The notes under the pieces are model-generated. The model searched no databases. It saw only the letters and a program-made list of their open reading frames with translations, and was not told the DNA's origin. From Alsobacter sp045348435 (lineage in GTDB: Bacteria > Pseudomonadota > Alphaproteobacteria > Rhizobiales > Beijerinckiaceae): a DNA stretch of 64,000 nt. Made by a program: the position numbers and the translations under genes. The stretch lies in the NCBI RefSeq assembly GCF_045348435.1, contig NZ_CP157484.1:4526001-4590000 (forward strand). The letters run 5' to 3'. Position 1 is the stretch's first letter; every line of letters begins with the position of its first letter. Shown in pieces: positions 8,909-17,211 of the stretch.

Positions 8909-9712
8909 TCACGCCGGCCGGCAGACGCTGGCGAAGGTCAGCACATCGACCGCCGCAGCCCCGCCGCGCAGAAGCGCGCGCGACGCCACGTTGGCGGTGG
9001 ACCCGGTCGTCATCACGTCGTCGACCAGCAGGACACGCCGCCCCCTCAGCCGAAGGGCGCCGGCCGGCGTGCACGCGAAAGCGCCCTGCAGGTTCTCGGC
9101 CCGCTCGTTGCGGGTGAGCCCGACCTGCGAGCGGGTCGGCCTGCGCCGCTCCAGGCAATCGAGCGCCAGCTCCCGGTCCGAGGCGCGGGCCACGACGGAC
9201 GCCAGCGCGGCCGCCTGGTTCATCCGCCGCCGCCAGAGCCGTCCCCGGTGCAGCGGCGTCGGGACCACAAGGTCGGCCTCCGCCAGCACGTCGCGCCCGG
9301 CGCGGGCCATCCAGCGGCCCATCATGGGCGCAAGGTCCATCCGGTCGCCGTATTTCAACTTGTGGACGAGTTCGCGCCCGAGCCCGTCATAGCGCGCCAC
9401 GGCCCGCGCCCGCTCGAACGCCGGCGGCGCGCTGATCGCGCCCGGGGACAAGAGCCCCTCCCCGAGGTCCACGGCGAAAGGCGTGCCCAGGCGTTCGCAA
9501 TAGGGACGCTCGATCCAGGGCACGCTGCTCCAGCAGGCCGGGCACAGGGCGTGCGGCTGGTCGGTGGCGGCGCTGCACGCCGCGCAGGACGGGGGATAGA
9601 CCAGGTCGACGGCCGCGCGCGCGCCGCGGCGCATGGCGCCGCCCAGCCAAGCGGCGGCCGCCCCGAGCGTGCGGGCCGGCGCAGCGGCGTCTTCGGAGGT
9701 CCAATCGCTCAC
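8909..9712 (-). CDS. comF: ComF family phosphoribosyltransferase-like protein
   Basis: 267 residues. The N-terminal part has a four-cysteine zinc-ribbon-like region (YPPSCAAC and CPACW) and the C-terminal part is a type I phosphoribosyltransferase fold with the PRPP-binding loop VLLVDDVMTTGST near residue 228. ComF proteins take part in natural DNA uptake in competent bacteria, but homologues are widespread in species not known to be competent and no other competence gene is present here, so the role is open. Probably the first gene of comF-grxC-nitrilase-DUF1178. Divergent from the methyltransferase gene at 9819. Confidence 0.9.
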   Translation of the reverse strand: MSDWTSEDAAAPARTLGAAAAWLGGAMRRGARAAVDLVYPPSCAACSAATDQPHALCPACWSSVPWIERPYCERLGTPFAVDLGEGLLSPGAISAPPAFERARAVARYDGLGRELVHKLKYGDRMDLAPMMGRWMARAGRDVLAEADLVVPTPLHRGRLWRRRMNQAAALASVVARASDRELALDCLERRRPTRSQVGLTRNERAENLQGAFACTPAGALRLRGRRVLLVDDVMTTGSTANVASRALLRGGAAAVDVLTFASVCRPA

Positions 9713-9818
9713 GCGGCCAGACTAGCGCCCCAGGGCGCGGCGGCGCACCACACGTTTGACGGCGCCGGACGGCCGCCCCATAACCGGCGCTCGCAATCGC
9801 CCCGAACCGAGATCCTGC

Positions 9819-10727
9819 ATGAGCGGCCCGCCCGTCCTGTTCGACCGCGATCTCGCCCGCCTCCGCCTGGCCCGGGCCGTGCGGGCCGCCGACGGCGACG
9901 AAGGCGCGGCCTTCCTGCTGCGGCGCGCCGCCGAGGACCTGGACGACCGCCTGGGCGCGGTGCTGCGGCGGTTCGAGGTCGGCGTCGACCTCGGCGGAGC
10001 GCTGCCGCTGGCCGCGGCCCACATGGCCGGGTCCGAGCAGGTCGGATCGGTGCTGCGGCTTGCGCCGCTGGACGAACCCCGCGACCCGCGCTGGGAGACC
10101 GTCGCGGCGCCCGACGAGAGCGTCCCGCTCGGGCCGGAAAGCGTCGACCTCGTGATTTCGCTGCTCTGGCTGCAGGGCGTCAACGACCTGCCGGGCATGC
10201 TCGTCCAGCTGCGGCGGGCGCTGCGGCCCGACGGCCTGTTCCTCGGCTGCATGGCGGGCGGAGCGACGCTGACCGAGCTGCGCCAGTGCCTCACCGAGGC
10301 GGAGAGCGAGGTCGAGGGCGGGGCCAGCCCGCGGGTGTTCCCGTTCGCGGACGTGCGCGACCTCGGCGCGCTGCTGCAGCGGGCGGGGTTCGCGCTGCCG
10401 GTGACCGATGCCGACGCCGTGGTGGTGCGCTACGCCGATCCGCTGGCGCTGATGCGCGACCTGCGCGCCATGGGGGCGACGAACACGCTCGTGGCGCGGC
10501 GGCGCACGCCCCTGCGCCGGGCCACGCTCATCCGCGCGCTGGAGATCTACGCCGAGCGCTTCTCTGACCCGGACGGCCGCGTCCGGGCGACCTTCGAGCT
10601 GGTCTGGCTGTCCGGCTGGGCGCCGCATGACAGCCAGCAAAAGCCGCTGCGCCCAGGCTCCGCCAGGATGCGGCTGGCCGAGGCGCTGGGCGTGCCGGAG
10701 CAGCCCGCCGGCGACAAGCCGGGCTGA
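9819..10727 (+). CDS. SAM-dependent methyltransferase, NDUFAF5/BioC-like
   Basis: 302 residues from ATG 9819 (MSGPPVLFDRDLARLRLARA). The start pattern FDRxLxRxRxxRA, followed by a class I methyltransferase fold with a weakened motif I region and the DLVISLLWLQGVNDLPGML segment, matches the alphaproteobacterial homologues of NDUFAF5, a mitochondrial complex I assembly factor that hydroxylates an arginine of NDUFS7. Earlier annotation often calls these BioC-like. Motif I is degenerate, as in NDUFAF5, which supports a function other than methylation. The complex I link is inference from family knowledge. An upstream in-frame ATG at 9756 would add 21 poorly conserved residues. Confidence 0.8.
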   Translation: MSGPPVLFDRDLARLRLARAVRAADGDEGAAFLLRRAAEDLDDRLGAVLRRFEVGVDLGGALPLAAAHMAGSEQVGSVLRLAPLDEPRDPRWETVAAPDESVPLGPESVDLVISLLWLQGVNDLPGMLVQLRRALRPDGLFLGCMAGGATLTELRQCLTEAESEVEGGASPRVFPFADVRDLGALLQRAGFALPVTDADAVVVRYADPLALMRDLRAMGATNTLVARRRTPLRRATLIRALEIYAERFSDPDGRVRATFELVWLSGWAPHDSQQKPLRPGSARMRLAEALGVPEQPAGDKPG

Positions 10728-10730
10728 TCC

Positions 10731-11516
10731 TCAGCCCTTGCACGCCTCGATGAAGGCCTTCGCGCCGGCGCGAAGCTGCATGACGTCCGTGCCGAGCGCC
10801 AGGAAGTCGTACCCCATCGCGATCACGTCCTTGCCCTTGGCCCCCGTGGTCACGAAGGTGCAGGCGGCCTTGCCGTGGGCGCGGCAGCGCTCGGCGACAT
10901 GCCTGAGGGCGTCGTCGACCTCCGCCGACATCGGGTTCACCGAGGCGCCGTTGGCGAGCGCGATCGACAGGTCGGACGGGCCGACCAGCACGCCGTCGAT
11001 GCCGTCGACCGCCAGAATGTCGTCGAGGGCGGCGAGCGCCTCGCGGGTCTCCACCATGGCGATCGTCGCCGTGAGGCCGTTGGCCTGCGCGAGATACTCC
11101 GACAGCGTCAGCCCGCACACGTTCAGGGCGATGGCCGGCCCCCAGCTACGCTCGCCGACTGGCGGATATTTGGTGAAGGAGACGAGCGCTTTGGCGTCGG
11201 CGGCCGAGTTGACCATGGGGGCGATGACGCCCGCAGCGCCAGCGTCGAGGACGCGCGAGGCCGTCGCGAACTGCCCCACCGGGATGCGGACCACGGCCGG
11301 CTTGCCGGCCAGCGCGATCTGGGCCACGCCCTGCACGGCCGACGCGATGTCGACGAAGCCGTGCTGCATGTCCAGCACCACCGCGTCGAAGGCCTCATTG
11401 GCGACGATTCCGGCCACGAGCGGATCGGGGAGGCCCACCCAGCCCGTGATCAGACCGGCCCCGGTGCCCTTGCCCAGCCGCTGCGACAGCGACGCGAATG
11501 ATGGATTGAGCGGCAT
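10731..11516 (-). CDS. HpcH/HpaI family class II aldolase
   Basis: 261-residue TIM-barrel aldolase of the HpaI (4-hydroxy-2-oxoheptanedioate aldolase) family, which needs a divalent metal and cleaves or forms hydroxy-oxo acids with pyruvate or similar donors. Visible hallmarks are DAVVLDMQHGFVD, MVNSAADAKALVSFTKYPPVGERSWGP split across the barrel (GERSWGP loop), MVETREAL with the metal-binding Glu, and GVLVGPSDLSIAL with the metal-binding Asp. The physiological substrate is not evident: no homoprotocatechuate or other aromatic degradation genes are nearby. Convergent with the methyltransferase gene, 3 bases apart. Confidence 0.87.
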   Translation of the reverse strand: MPLNPSFASLSQRLGKGTGAGLITGWVGLPDPLVAGIVANEAFDAVVLDMQHGFVDIASAVQGVAQIALAGKPAVVRIPVGQFATASRVLDAGAAGVIAPMVNSAADAKALVSFTKYPPVGERSWGPAIALNVCGLTLSEYLAQANGLTATIAMVETREALAALDDILAVDGIDGVLVGPSDLSIALANGASVNPMSAEVDDALRHVAERCRAHGKAACTFVTTGAKGKDVIAMGYDFLALGTDVMQLRAGAKAFIEACKG

Positions 11517-11622
11517 GCGTTTCCCCTTTGGCCGGTCAGAGCCGGACTGCGGGAAACACTAGGGGCAAGGACGCCGCACCGGCAACCCGGCGGAGCGGCA
11601 GCCCTGCCCTGCGCGAGCGCCG

Positions 11623-11946
11623 TCAGCGCCCGTCCTGGATCTGCTGGACCGCCTTGGCGAAGAACTCGCTCATCGCGGTGCGGACCTGCGTCTCGGTGAC
11701 GGACGCGCCGGCCGCCGAGAGGTCGCCATGCACCTTGCGGAACACGTCCTCGTCGCCGACCTCCTCGAAGTCCGACTTCATGACCTCGCGCGCGTAGGCT
11801 TCGGCGTCGGGACCGGACTTTCCGAGCTTCTCGGCGGCCCACAGGCCCAGCAGCTTGTTGCGGCGGGCGTTCGCCTTGAAGCGAAGCTCCTCGTCATGAA
11901 CGAATTTCTGCTCGAAGCCCTGCTCGCGCTTGTCGAACGTCGTCAT
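11623..11946 (-). CDS. F1-ATPase inhibitor zeta subunit (DUF1476 family)
   Basis: 107-residue acidic helical protein, MTTFDKREQGFEQKFVHDEE at the start, matching DUF1476. This family includes the zeta subunit of Paracoccus denitrificans F1FO-ATP synthase, which blocks ATP hydrolysis using its N-terminal inhibitory segment and is restricted to Alphaproteobacteria. The F1 genes atpHAGDC are in the same window but about 22.6 kb away and on the other strand, so it is unlinked in transcription. In many Rhizobiales the inhibitory strength of zeta is low; this cannot be judged from the sequence. Divergent from purC. Confidence 0.9.
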   Translation of the reverse strand: MTTFDKREQGFEQKFVHDEELRFKANARRNKLLGLWAAEKLGKSGPDAEAYAREVMKSDFEEVGDEDVFRKVHGDLSAAGASVTETQVRTAMSEFFAKAVQQIQDGR

Positions 11947-12035
11947 GGTTCCCTCTCTGGCGATGCGAAGCCGTTGTTTCCAGCCCCGATATAGCTATGC
12001 GCCACGCCCGGCGCCAGCCGCCCCGGGGCCTCGAC

Positions 12036-12066
12036 TTGCGCCATCGGCCCCGCGGGGCCATATACA
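12036..12066 (+). promoter_or_regulatory. Candidate promoter upstream of purC with a palindromic spacer
   Basis: TTGCGC (12036-12041) and TATACA (12061-12066) are separated by 19 bases, a little longer than optimal for a housekeeping sigma factor. The spacer contains a perfect 14-base palindrome, GGCCCCGCGGGGCC at 12046-12059. It lies 237 bases upstream of the chosen purC start. The rest of the 356-base gap between the zeta gene and purC shows nothing else I recognise. Confidence 0.3.
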
Positions 12067-12302
12067 GCACCGAACCGCGGACAGCCGCGATCCTGGGAAC
12101 CCTTTGGAACCCATAGGATCTCGGCCTTGAAGCATTGCAGGCCCTGTCATTGTGCTGGCGCCCCCGATCGGCTAGTTTGCGGGCGCGGGCACGAGGCGGG
12201 TCCGCCTGAACCCGACCTTGCTCGCCCGCACTCAGTCGCGGACGTTCTCCCAGGGGAGCCACGGCCGTATCCATGGATTTTCTCAAGACACGGTACACGC
12301 CG

Positions 12303-13067
12303 ATGAACCGCCGCCGTCGGATCTACGAAGGCAAGGCCAAGGTCCTCTATGAGGGCCCGGAGCCGGGAACGTTGATCCAGCACTTCAAGGACGATGCGAC
12401 CGCCTTCAATGCGAAGAAGCACGAGGTGATCGACGGCAAAGGTGTGCTCAACAACCGCATCTCCGAGTACATCTTCCAGCACCTGAACGATATCGGCGTG
12501 CCGACCCACTTCATCCGCCGGCTGAACATGCGCGAGCAGCTCATCCGCGAGGTGGAGATCATCCCGCTCGAGATCGTCGTTCGCAACGTGGCGGCGGGCT
12601 CGCTGGCGACGCGTCTCGGCATCGAGGAGGGCACGCAGCTGCCCCGCTCGATCATCGAGTTCTATTATAAGAACGACGCGCTCAACGACCCGATGGTGTC
12701 GGAAGAGCACATCACGGCGTTCGGCTGGGCGACCCCGCAGGAGATCGACGACATCATGGCGTTGGCCATCCGGGTCAACGACTTCCTGTCCGGTCTCTTC
12801 CTGGGCGTCGGCATCCGCCTCGTCGACTTTAAGATGGAATGCGGCCGCCTCTGGGAAGGCGACCTCATGCGCATCGTGGTGGCCGACGAGATCTCGCCCG
12901 ACAGCTGCCGCCTGTGGGACATCAAGTCCAACGACAAGCTGGACAAGGACCGCTTCCGCCGCGACCTCGGCGGCCTCGTCGAGGCCTACACCGAGGTGGC
13001 GCGCCGGCTCGGCATCATCACCGAGAACGAGCGCGTGACGACCGGCGGACCCAAGCTCGTCCAGTAA
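12303..13067 (+). CDS. purC: Phosphoribosylaminoimidazole-succinocarboxamide synthase
   Basis: SAICAR synthase condenses CAIR with aspartate using ATP in de novo purine synthesis. 254 residues from ATG 12303, MNRRRRIYEGKAKVLYEG, the usual alphaproteobacterial start; an upstream in-frame ATG at 12273 (MDFLKTRYTP...) adds ten residues and has GGGGAG 14 bases before it, so the start is not settled. The ATP-binding KAKVLYEG loop, KDDATAFNAKKHEVIDGKG, VEIIPLEIVVRNVAAGSL and the D-x-K region ILVDFKMECGR-like (RLVDFKMECGRLWEGDL) are all present. A strong terminator follows 25 bases after the stop. Confidence 0.96.
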   Translation: MNRRRRIYEGKAKVLYEGPEPGTLIQHFKDDATAFNAKKHEVIDGKGVLNNRISEYIFQHLNDIGVPTHFIRRLNMREQLIREVEIIPLEIVVRNVAAGSLATRLGIEEGTQLPRSIIEFYYKNDALNDPMVSEEHITAFGWATPQEIDDIMALAIRVNDFLSGLFLGVGIRLVDFKMECGRLWEGDLMRIVVADEISPDSCRLWDIKSNDKLDKDRFRRDLGGLVEAYTEVARRLGIITENERVTTGGPKLVQ

Positions 13068-13092
13068 CGAGCCGGTCTGTCCCGACGATCCG

Positions 13093-13124
13093 AAAAAGGC
13101 CGCCCTCGCCGGGGCGGCCTTTTT
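13093..13124 (+). terminator. Intrinsic terminator after purC (bidirectional)
   Basis: AAAAAGGCCGCCC, a 6-base loop TCGCCG, then GGGCGGCCTTTTT. The perfect GC stem with A-run and T-run on either side can act in both directions, ending purC from the left and the GFA-family gene (stop at 13124) from the right. Confidence 0.93.
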
Positions 13125-13522
13125 CATGCCGGGGGCTCGAAGCGGCTCGTCGGGTCGCGGTCGCGCTCGTAGCGCCGGGCCAGCGGAAAGGCCGGCAGCC
13201 AGGCCTCGCGCCGGATGGTCCAGCTCTCATAGGTCGGCGTCAGCTGGTCGGGGGCGTCCAGCGACCCCAGATTCACCTCGACCTCGTCGCCGCTGCGCGC
13301 GAAGACCGGCGAACCGCAGCGCGGACAGAAGAACCGCCCGGCGTAGTCGCGCGTCTCGCCCGCGATCGTCACCGCGTCCTGCGGAAAGATCGCCGAGGCG
13401 TGAAACAGCGCCCCGTGGTGCTTGCGGCAGTCCATGCAGTGGCACAGGCCGACCCGATAGGGCTGGCCGGTGGCCACGATCCTGACGTCGCCGCACCGGC
13501 ACCCGCCTGTCCACCGCTCCAT
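13124..13522 (-). CDS. GFA family (glutathione-dependent formaldehyde-activating-like) protein
   Basis: 132 residues. Zinc-binding cysteines of the GFA/CENP-V fold are visible: GGCRCGDVRI, LCHCMDCRKHHGALFHAS and FCPRCGSPVFAR. The prototype Gfa was proposed to speed formation of S-hydroxymethylglutathione, but most family members have no demonstrated activity and the formaldehyde role is disputed. The start at 13522 (MERWTGGCRCGDVRI) is chosen because the family begins shortly before the first CxC. The gene uses the shared terminator with purC. No formaldehyde dehydrogenase is nearby. Confidence 0.88.
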   Translation of the reverse strand: MERWTGGCRCGDVRIVATGQPYRVGLCHCMDCRKHHGALFHASAIFPQDAVTIAGETRDYAGRFFCPRCGSPVFARSGDEVEVNLGSLDAPDQLTPTYESWTIRREAWLPAFPLARRYERDRDPTSRFEPPA

Positions 13523-13717
13523 GGCGCGTCTCCTCGTCATCCTGCGTCCGGGCCAGCCCGTTTCGCGCATTGTTCTACGACTTTCGGCGCAGGGGAACGC
13601 ACAGAACCCGCGTTCGGGTCCGTTTGCGGCCCGCGGCCGCGTTGCGGGCCGGCGCGGCAACCGGTAAGCCTGCGCGCACCACCCGCCCGCCAAGCCCCTC
13701 CCCGGAGCGCTCCCCTC

Positions 13718-14893
13718 GTGTCAGCCGCACTCGCCGATCGCTATCAGGCGCTCGTCTCTGCGGGCGCGATCGATCCCGATCCCGCCCAGCGGGCCGTGGC
13801 CGCGAAGCTCGACGCGCTCGCGGCGTCCCTGGCCGACCGGCATCTCGCCCGCAAGAGCAGCGCGCTGGGCTGGCTCTTCGGCAAGAGCGCGGCGGCGGCG
13901 CCCATTCGCGGGCTCTACATCTGGGGATCGGTCGGCCGCGGCAAGACCATGCTGATGGACATGTTCCTGGAGGCCGCGCCGATCGCCCGCAAGCGGCGCG
14001 CCCATTTCCTCTCCTTCATGGCCGACGTGCACGAGCGGGTGCACGCCTTCCGCCAGCAGGTGAAGCGGGGCGCGGTGAAGGACGCCGACCCGATCCCCCC
14101 GGTCGCGGCCTCGATCGCGGCCGAGGCCTCGCTGCTCTGCTTCGACGAGTTCACCGTCACCGACATCGCCGACGCCATGATTCTCGGGCGGCTCTTCACG
14201 GCGCTCTTCGCCGAGGGCGTGACCGTGGTGGCGACGTCCAATGTCGAGCCGGACCGCCTCTATGAGGGGGGCCTGAACCGGGCGCTGTTCCTGCCCTTCA
14301 TCGAGCTCCTGAAGGAGCGCATGGAGGTGGTGCGCCTCGACGCGCGCACCGACTACCGGTTGGAGAAGCTGGCCGGCGCCGACGTCTGGCGCACGCCCGC
14401 CGACGCGGACGCCCGCGAGCATCTCGACCAGGCCTTCCGCCGGCTCACCGGCGGGGTCCGGGGCGCCCCCATGACGCTGACCGTCAAGGGCCACGACGTC
14501 TTCGTGCCGGCGGCCGCGCAGGGCGTCGCCCGCTTCGGCTTCGCCGATCTCTGCGACAAGCCGCTGGGCGGCTCGGACTACCTGGCGGTGGCGAACCGCT
14601 TCCACACCGTCATCCTCGACGACATCCCGGTGATGGGGCCCGAGCACCGCAACCAGGCCAAGCGCTTCATCACCCTGATCGACGCGCTCTACGACAACAC
14701 CGTCAAGCTGGTCGCCAGCGCGCAGGCGGAGGCCCAGAGCCTCTACACCGCCACCGAGGGCCGCGAGGCGTTCGAGTTCGACCGCACCGTGTCGCGCCTG
14801 ATCGAGATGCGCTCGCAGGACTATCTCGCCGCCCCGAAGGGCCGTCGCGACTCCGCCGCCTCGGGCGACACGACCGGACTGGTCGAGACCTGA
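13718..14893 (+). CDS. zapE: Cell division protein ZapE (AFG1-like ATPase)
   Basis: 391 residues from a GTG at 13718 with GGAG about 11 bases upstream. AFG1/ZapE P-loop ATPase: Walker A WGSVGRGKTMLMDMF near residue 68, Walker B LLCFDEFTVTDIADAM, and the family stretch VVATSNVEPDRLYEGGLNR. In E. coli ZapE associates with the Z-ring and destabilises FtsZ polymers; the mitochondrial relative is a membrane-protein quality factor. In Rhizobiales zapE usually sits directly before mdh-suc; here an Nramp and a tetR gene intervene. Confidence 0.93.
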   Translation: MSAALADRYQALVSAGAIDPDPAQRAVAAKLDALAASLADRHLARKSSALGWLFGKSAAAAPIRGLYIWGSVGRGKTMLMDMFLEAAPIARKRRAHFLSFMADVHERVHAFRQQVKRGAVKDADPIPPVAASIAAEASLLCFDEFTVTDIADAMILGRLFTALFAEGVTVVATSNVEPDRLYEGGLNRALFLPFIELLKERMEVVRLDARTDYRLEKLAGADVWRTPADADAREHLDQAFRRLTGGVRGAPMTLTVKGHDVFVPAAAQGVARFGFADLCDKPLGGSDYLAVANRFHTVILDDIPVMGPEHRNQAKRFITLIDALYDNTVKLVASAQAEAQSLYTATEGREAFEFDRTVSRLIEMRSQDYLAAPKGRRDSAASGDTTGLVET

Positions 14894-14903
14894 GCGGGAC
14901 CGC

Positions 14904-16193
14904 TCAGGCCATCGCCCAGGTCGCCAGCATGGCGACGACGACCAGCGCCATCACGCCCGTGGCGGCCCAGCCGCCGATGCGCAGGACCGGCCCGGCGGCG
15001 ACCGGGCCCATGACCTTGCGGCTCGACACGAGGCGCATCATCACGGCCATGACCGGCACCGCCACCACGCCGTTGATGACGGCGGTCCAGAACAGCATCT
15101 TGATCGGATCGAGCGGCGACAGGCCGATCAGCGCCCCGATGATGGTCGAGCCAGCCACGATGGAGTAGAAGCCGCGCGCCTCCAGCGGCTTCAGCTCCAG
15201 CGAGGACCGCCAGTCAAAGGCCTCGGCCACCGCATAGGCGGCGGATCCGGCCAGGACCGGAACGGCCAGGAGCCCGGTGCCCAGGATGCCCAGGGCGAAA
15301 AGGAAGAAGGTGAGCGGACCGGCGAGCGGCCGCAGGGCCTCGGCCGCCTGGGCCGACGTCTCGATGTTGGTGATCCCCTGCTGGTGGAGGGTGGCCGCTG
15401 TCGTCAGCATGATGCAGGCGGCGATCGAGATCGAGAATCCCATGCCCAGCGCCGTGTCGACGCCGATGCGCTTCAGGACGGGCTTGATGTGGCCGTGATA
15501 GTCCCGCAGGGCGCGGACATGGCCATCGAGCTTCATGTCCTCGACCTCCTCGGCCGCCTGCCAGAAGAACACATAGGGGCTGATGGTGGTGCCGAAGACG
15601 GCCACCACGGTGACGATGTAGTCGGCGTTCCAGGTCAGCTGCGGGAGGAGCGCGCCGAGCGCCGCCTGCTCCCACGGGATGTGCACGGTCAGCACGGTCC
15701 CGACATAGAAGAACAGGACGATCGTCAGCCCCTTCAGGATGGGCGCATAGCGGCGATAGGGAACCAGCACCTCCAGCACGACGCAGAAGGCGCCGAGCAG
15801 CACCGCATAGAGGGCCGGGTGGCCTCCGACCACCAGCGACGTCGCGGCCCCCATGGCGGCGAGGTCGGCCGCGATGTTGATGGTGTTGGCCGCCAGCACC
15901 AGGACGACGATCCACACCATGGCCCAGCGGGGGAAGGCCGTCCGCATGTTGGCCACGATGCCCTCGCCGGTCGCCCGAGCGATCCGGGCGCTCACGACCT
16001 GGATGGCCACCATGAACGGATAGGTGAGGACGACCGTCCAGAGCAGGCCGAACCCGAACTGCGCGCCGGCCTGCGAGTAGGTGGCGACGCCCGACGGATC
16101 GTCGTCCGCGGCCCCCGCCACGAGCCCCGGCCCGAGCAGCCGGAGGATCGTCCGCTTCGGAACCCGCGTGCGCGCTCTGGTGTGTATGGACAC
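14904..16193 (-). CDS. Nramp family metal transporter with non-canonical metal-site motifs
   Basis: 429-residue integral membrane protein with about eleven hydrophobic helices. The TM1 motif that is DPGN in manganese/iron Nramps reads DPSG here (AADDDPSGVATYSQAG), and the TM6 motif usually written MPH is replaced by SPY (GTTISPYVFFWQ). The metal-coordinating Asn and Met are therefore absent while the Asp is kept. Changes of this kind are characteristic of Nramp-related proteins, including the Nramp-related magnesium transporters, so manganese specificity should not be assumed. The substrate is inference. Divergent TetR regulator 54 bases away suggests local control. Convergent with zapE, 10 bases apart. 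Confidence 0.87.
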   Translation of the reverse strand: MSIHTRARTRVPKRTILRLLGPGLVAGAADDDPSGVATYSQAGAQFGFGLLWTVVLTYPFMVAIQVVSARIARATGEGIVANMRTAFPRWAMVWIVVLVLAANTINIAADLAAMGAATSLVVGGHPALYAVLLGAFCVVLEVLVPYRRYAPILKGLTIVLFFYVGTVLTVHIPWEQAALGALLPQLTWNADYIVTVVAVFGTTISPYVFFWQAAEEVEDMKLDGHVRALRDYHGHIKPVLKRIGVDTALGMGFSISIAACIMLTTAATLHQQGITNIETSAQAAEALRPLAGPLTFFLFALGILGTGLLAVPVLAGSAAYAVAEAFDWRSSLELKPLEARGFYSIVAGSTIIGALIGLSPLDPIKMLFWTAVINGVVAVPVMAVMMRLVSSRKVMGPVAAGPVLRIGGWAATGVMALVVVAMLATWAMA

Positions 16194-16247
16194 GGCGACC
16201 CGCCAGGTTGGAGGCGTCGACCCTAGGAGGGGCGCCCGGAATGGTCA

Positions 16248-16919
16248 ATGACGCGCCCCGCGCGCCGCGCTATGCCTTCCAGGACCCAGCCGTCCGGACC
16301 CGCCGTGCCTCCAGCCCCCGTTTCGCCGACCGACAGCACCGACGCCCGCATCCTGGCGATCGCGGCCGAGCATGTGCGACGCTACGGCATGGCGCGCACC
16401 ACCGTGACGTCCATCGCCCGCGACGCCGGGATGACGCACGCCAACGTGTATCGCTACTACCGCTCCAAGTCGGCGCTGGCCGACGCCGTGACGGCGTCCT
16501 GGCTGCGGCCCATCGAGGCCCTGCTGGCCGAAACCGCCGACGCGCCCGACCCGGCCGACGACAAGCTGGAGCGCATGATCCTCGGCCTCGCGGCGGCCCA
16601 CCGCGACAAGCTGGAAGCCGACCCCAACCTGTTCGACCTCTATGTGGACGCCTTCGAGGAGATGCGCGGCGTGGCCCGCAAGCACCGGGCGAGGGTCCGC
16701 ACCCTGATCGACCGGGTGGTCGAGGAGGGCGTCGGCTCCGGCCTGTTCCACGTGCGCCGGCGCGACCGCGCCGTCACCCTGCTGCTCGACGTGGTGTTCC
16801 GCTTCGTCCATCCCGTCCCCGTGCGGATGGACCGCGAAACGCCGCGCAAGCTCCTCGACGAGCGCCTCGCCGCCGCCCTGAGGGTGGCCCTGCGCGGCCT
16901 GGCGGCGGGAATTCTCTAG
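16248..16919 (+). CDS. TetR family transcriptional regulator
   Basis: Up to 223 residues. The N-terminal DNA-binding helix-turn-helix is clear: ARILAIAAEHVRRYGMARTT then VTSIARDAGMTHANVYRYYR (about residues 32-72). The C-terminal ligand domain shows no specific signature. It is divergent from the Nramp gene with only 54 bases between, so it most likely regulates that gene and itself; metal sensing is possible but unsupported by residues I can point to. The start is uncertain: the best Shine-Dalgarno, AGGAGG at 16225, is 18 bases before ATG 16248, and a later ATG at 16272 is possible. Confidence 0.85.
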   Translation: MTRPARRAMPSRTQPSGPAVPPAPVSPTDSTDARILAIAAEHVRRYGMARTTVTSIARDAGMTHANVYRYYRSKSALADAVTASWLRPIEALLAETADAPDPADDKLERMILGLAAAHRDKLEADPNLFDLYVDAFEEMRGVARKHRARVRTLIDRVVEEGVGSGLFHVRRRDRAVTLLLDVVFRFVHPVPVRMDRETPRKLLDERLAAALRVALRGLAAGIL

Positions 16920-16947
16920 GCTGGCGGCCCAAAAAACCTGTTACGAT

Positions 16948-16969
16948 TGACAAATTCTGTCTTTTGTCA
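16948..16969. promoter_or_regulatory. Inverted repeat upstream of mdh (candidate operator)
   Basis: TGACAAA (16948-16954), 8-base spacer, TTTGTCA (16963-16969). The perfect 7-base arms with a 22-base span resemble a dimeric regulator site. It lies in the 292-base gap between the tetR stop and mdh, 243 bases before the mdh start, in a locally AT-rich stretch. A TTGACA overlaps the left arm. Whether it serves mdh-suc or is a weak terminator-like structure after tetR is undecided. Confidence 0.35.
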
Positions 16970-17211
16970 CTGCCATTTCTTTAGGCGAAGGCGTCGGGAT
17001 TGAATGCTAGCGCCACGGCCCAAGTCATTGCTGGACAACGAAAAAAGCCCCGCGCTCTTCATTGTTGATCTTGATCCCAAGGCGGGAATTTCAACCTGCG
17101 TCGGTCTTTAGGTTGACTTGATGCCGCCATGCGATGGGGCTATGCCACCTGCCGTCCCGGGCGGACATGGCCTGCCGCGGGACGGCTGCTTGTTCAAGGA
17201 ACCCTCGACTC

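Noticed and set aside
12839..13717. N-terminal extension of the zapE frame into purC and the GFA gene
   Set aside because: The extension overlaps two real genes and has no family similarity; ZapE homologues begin near the GTG at 13718.
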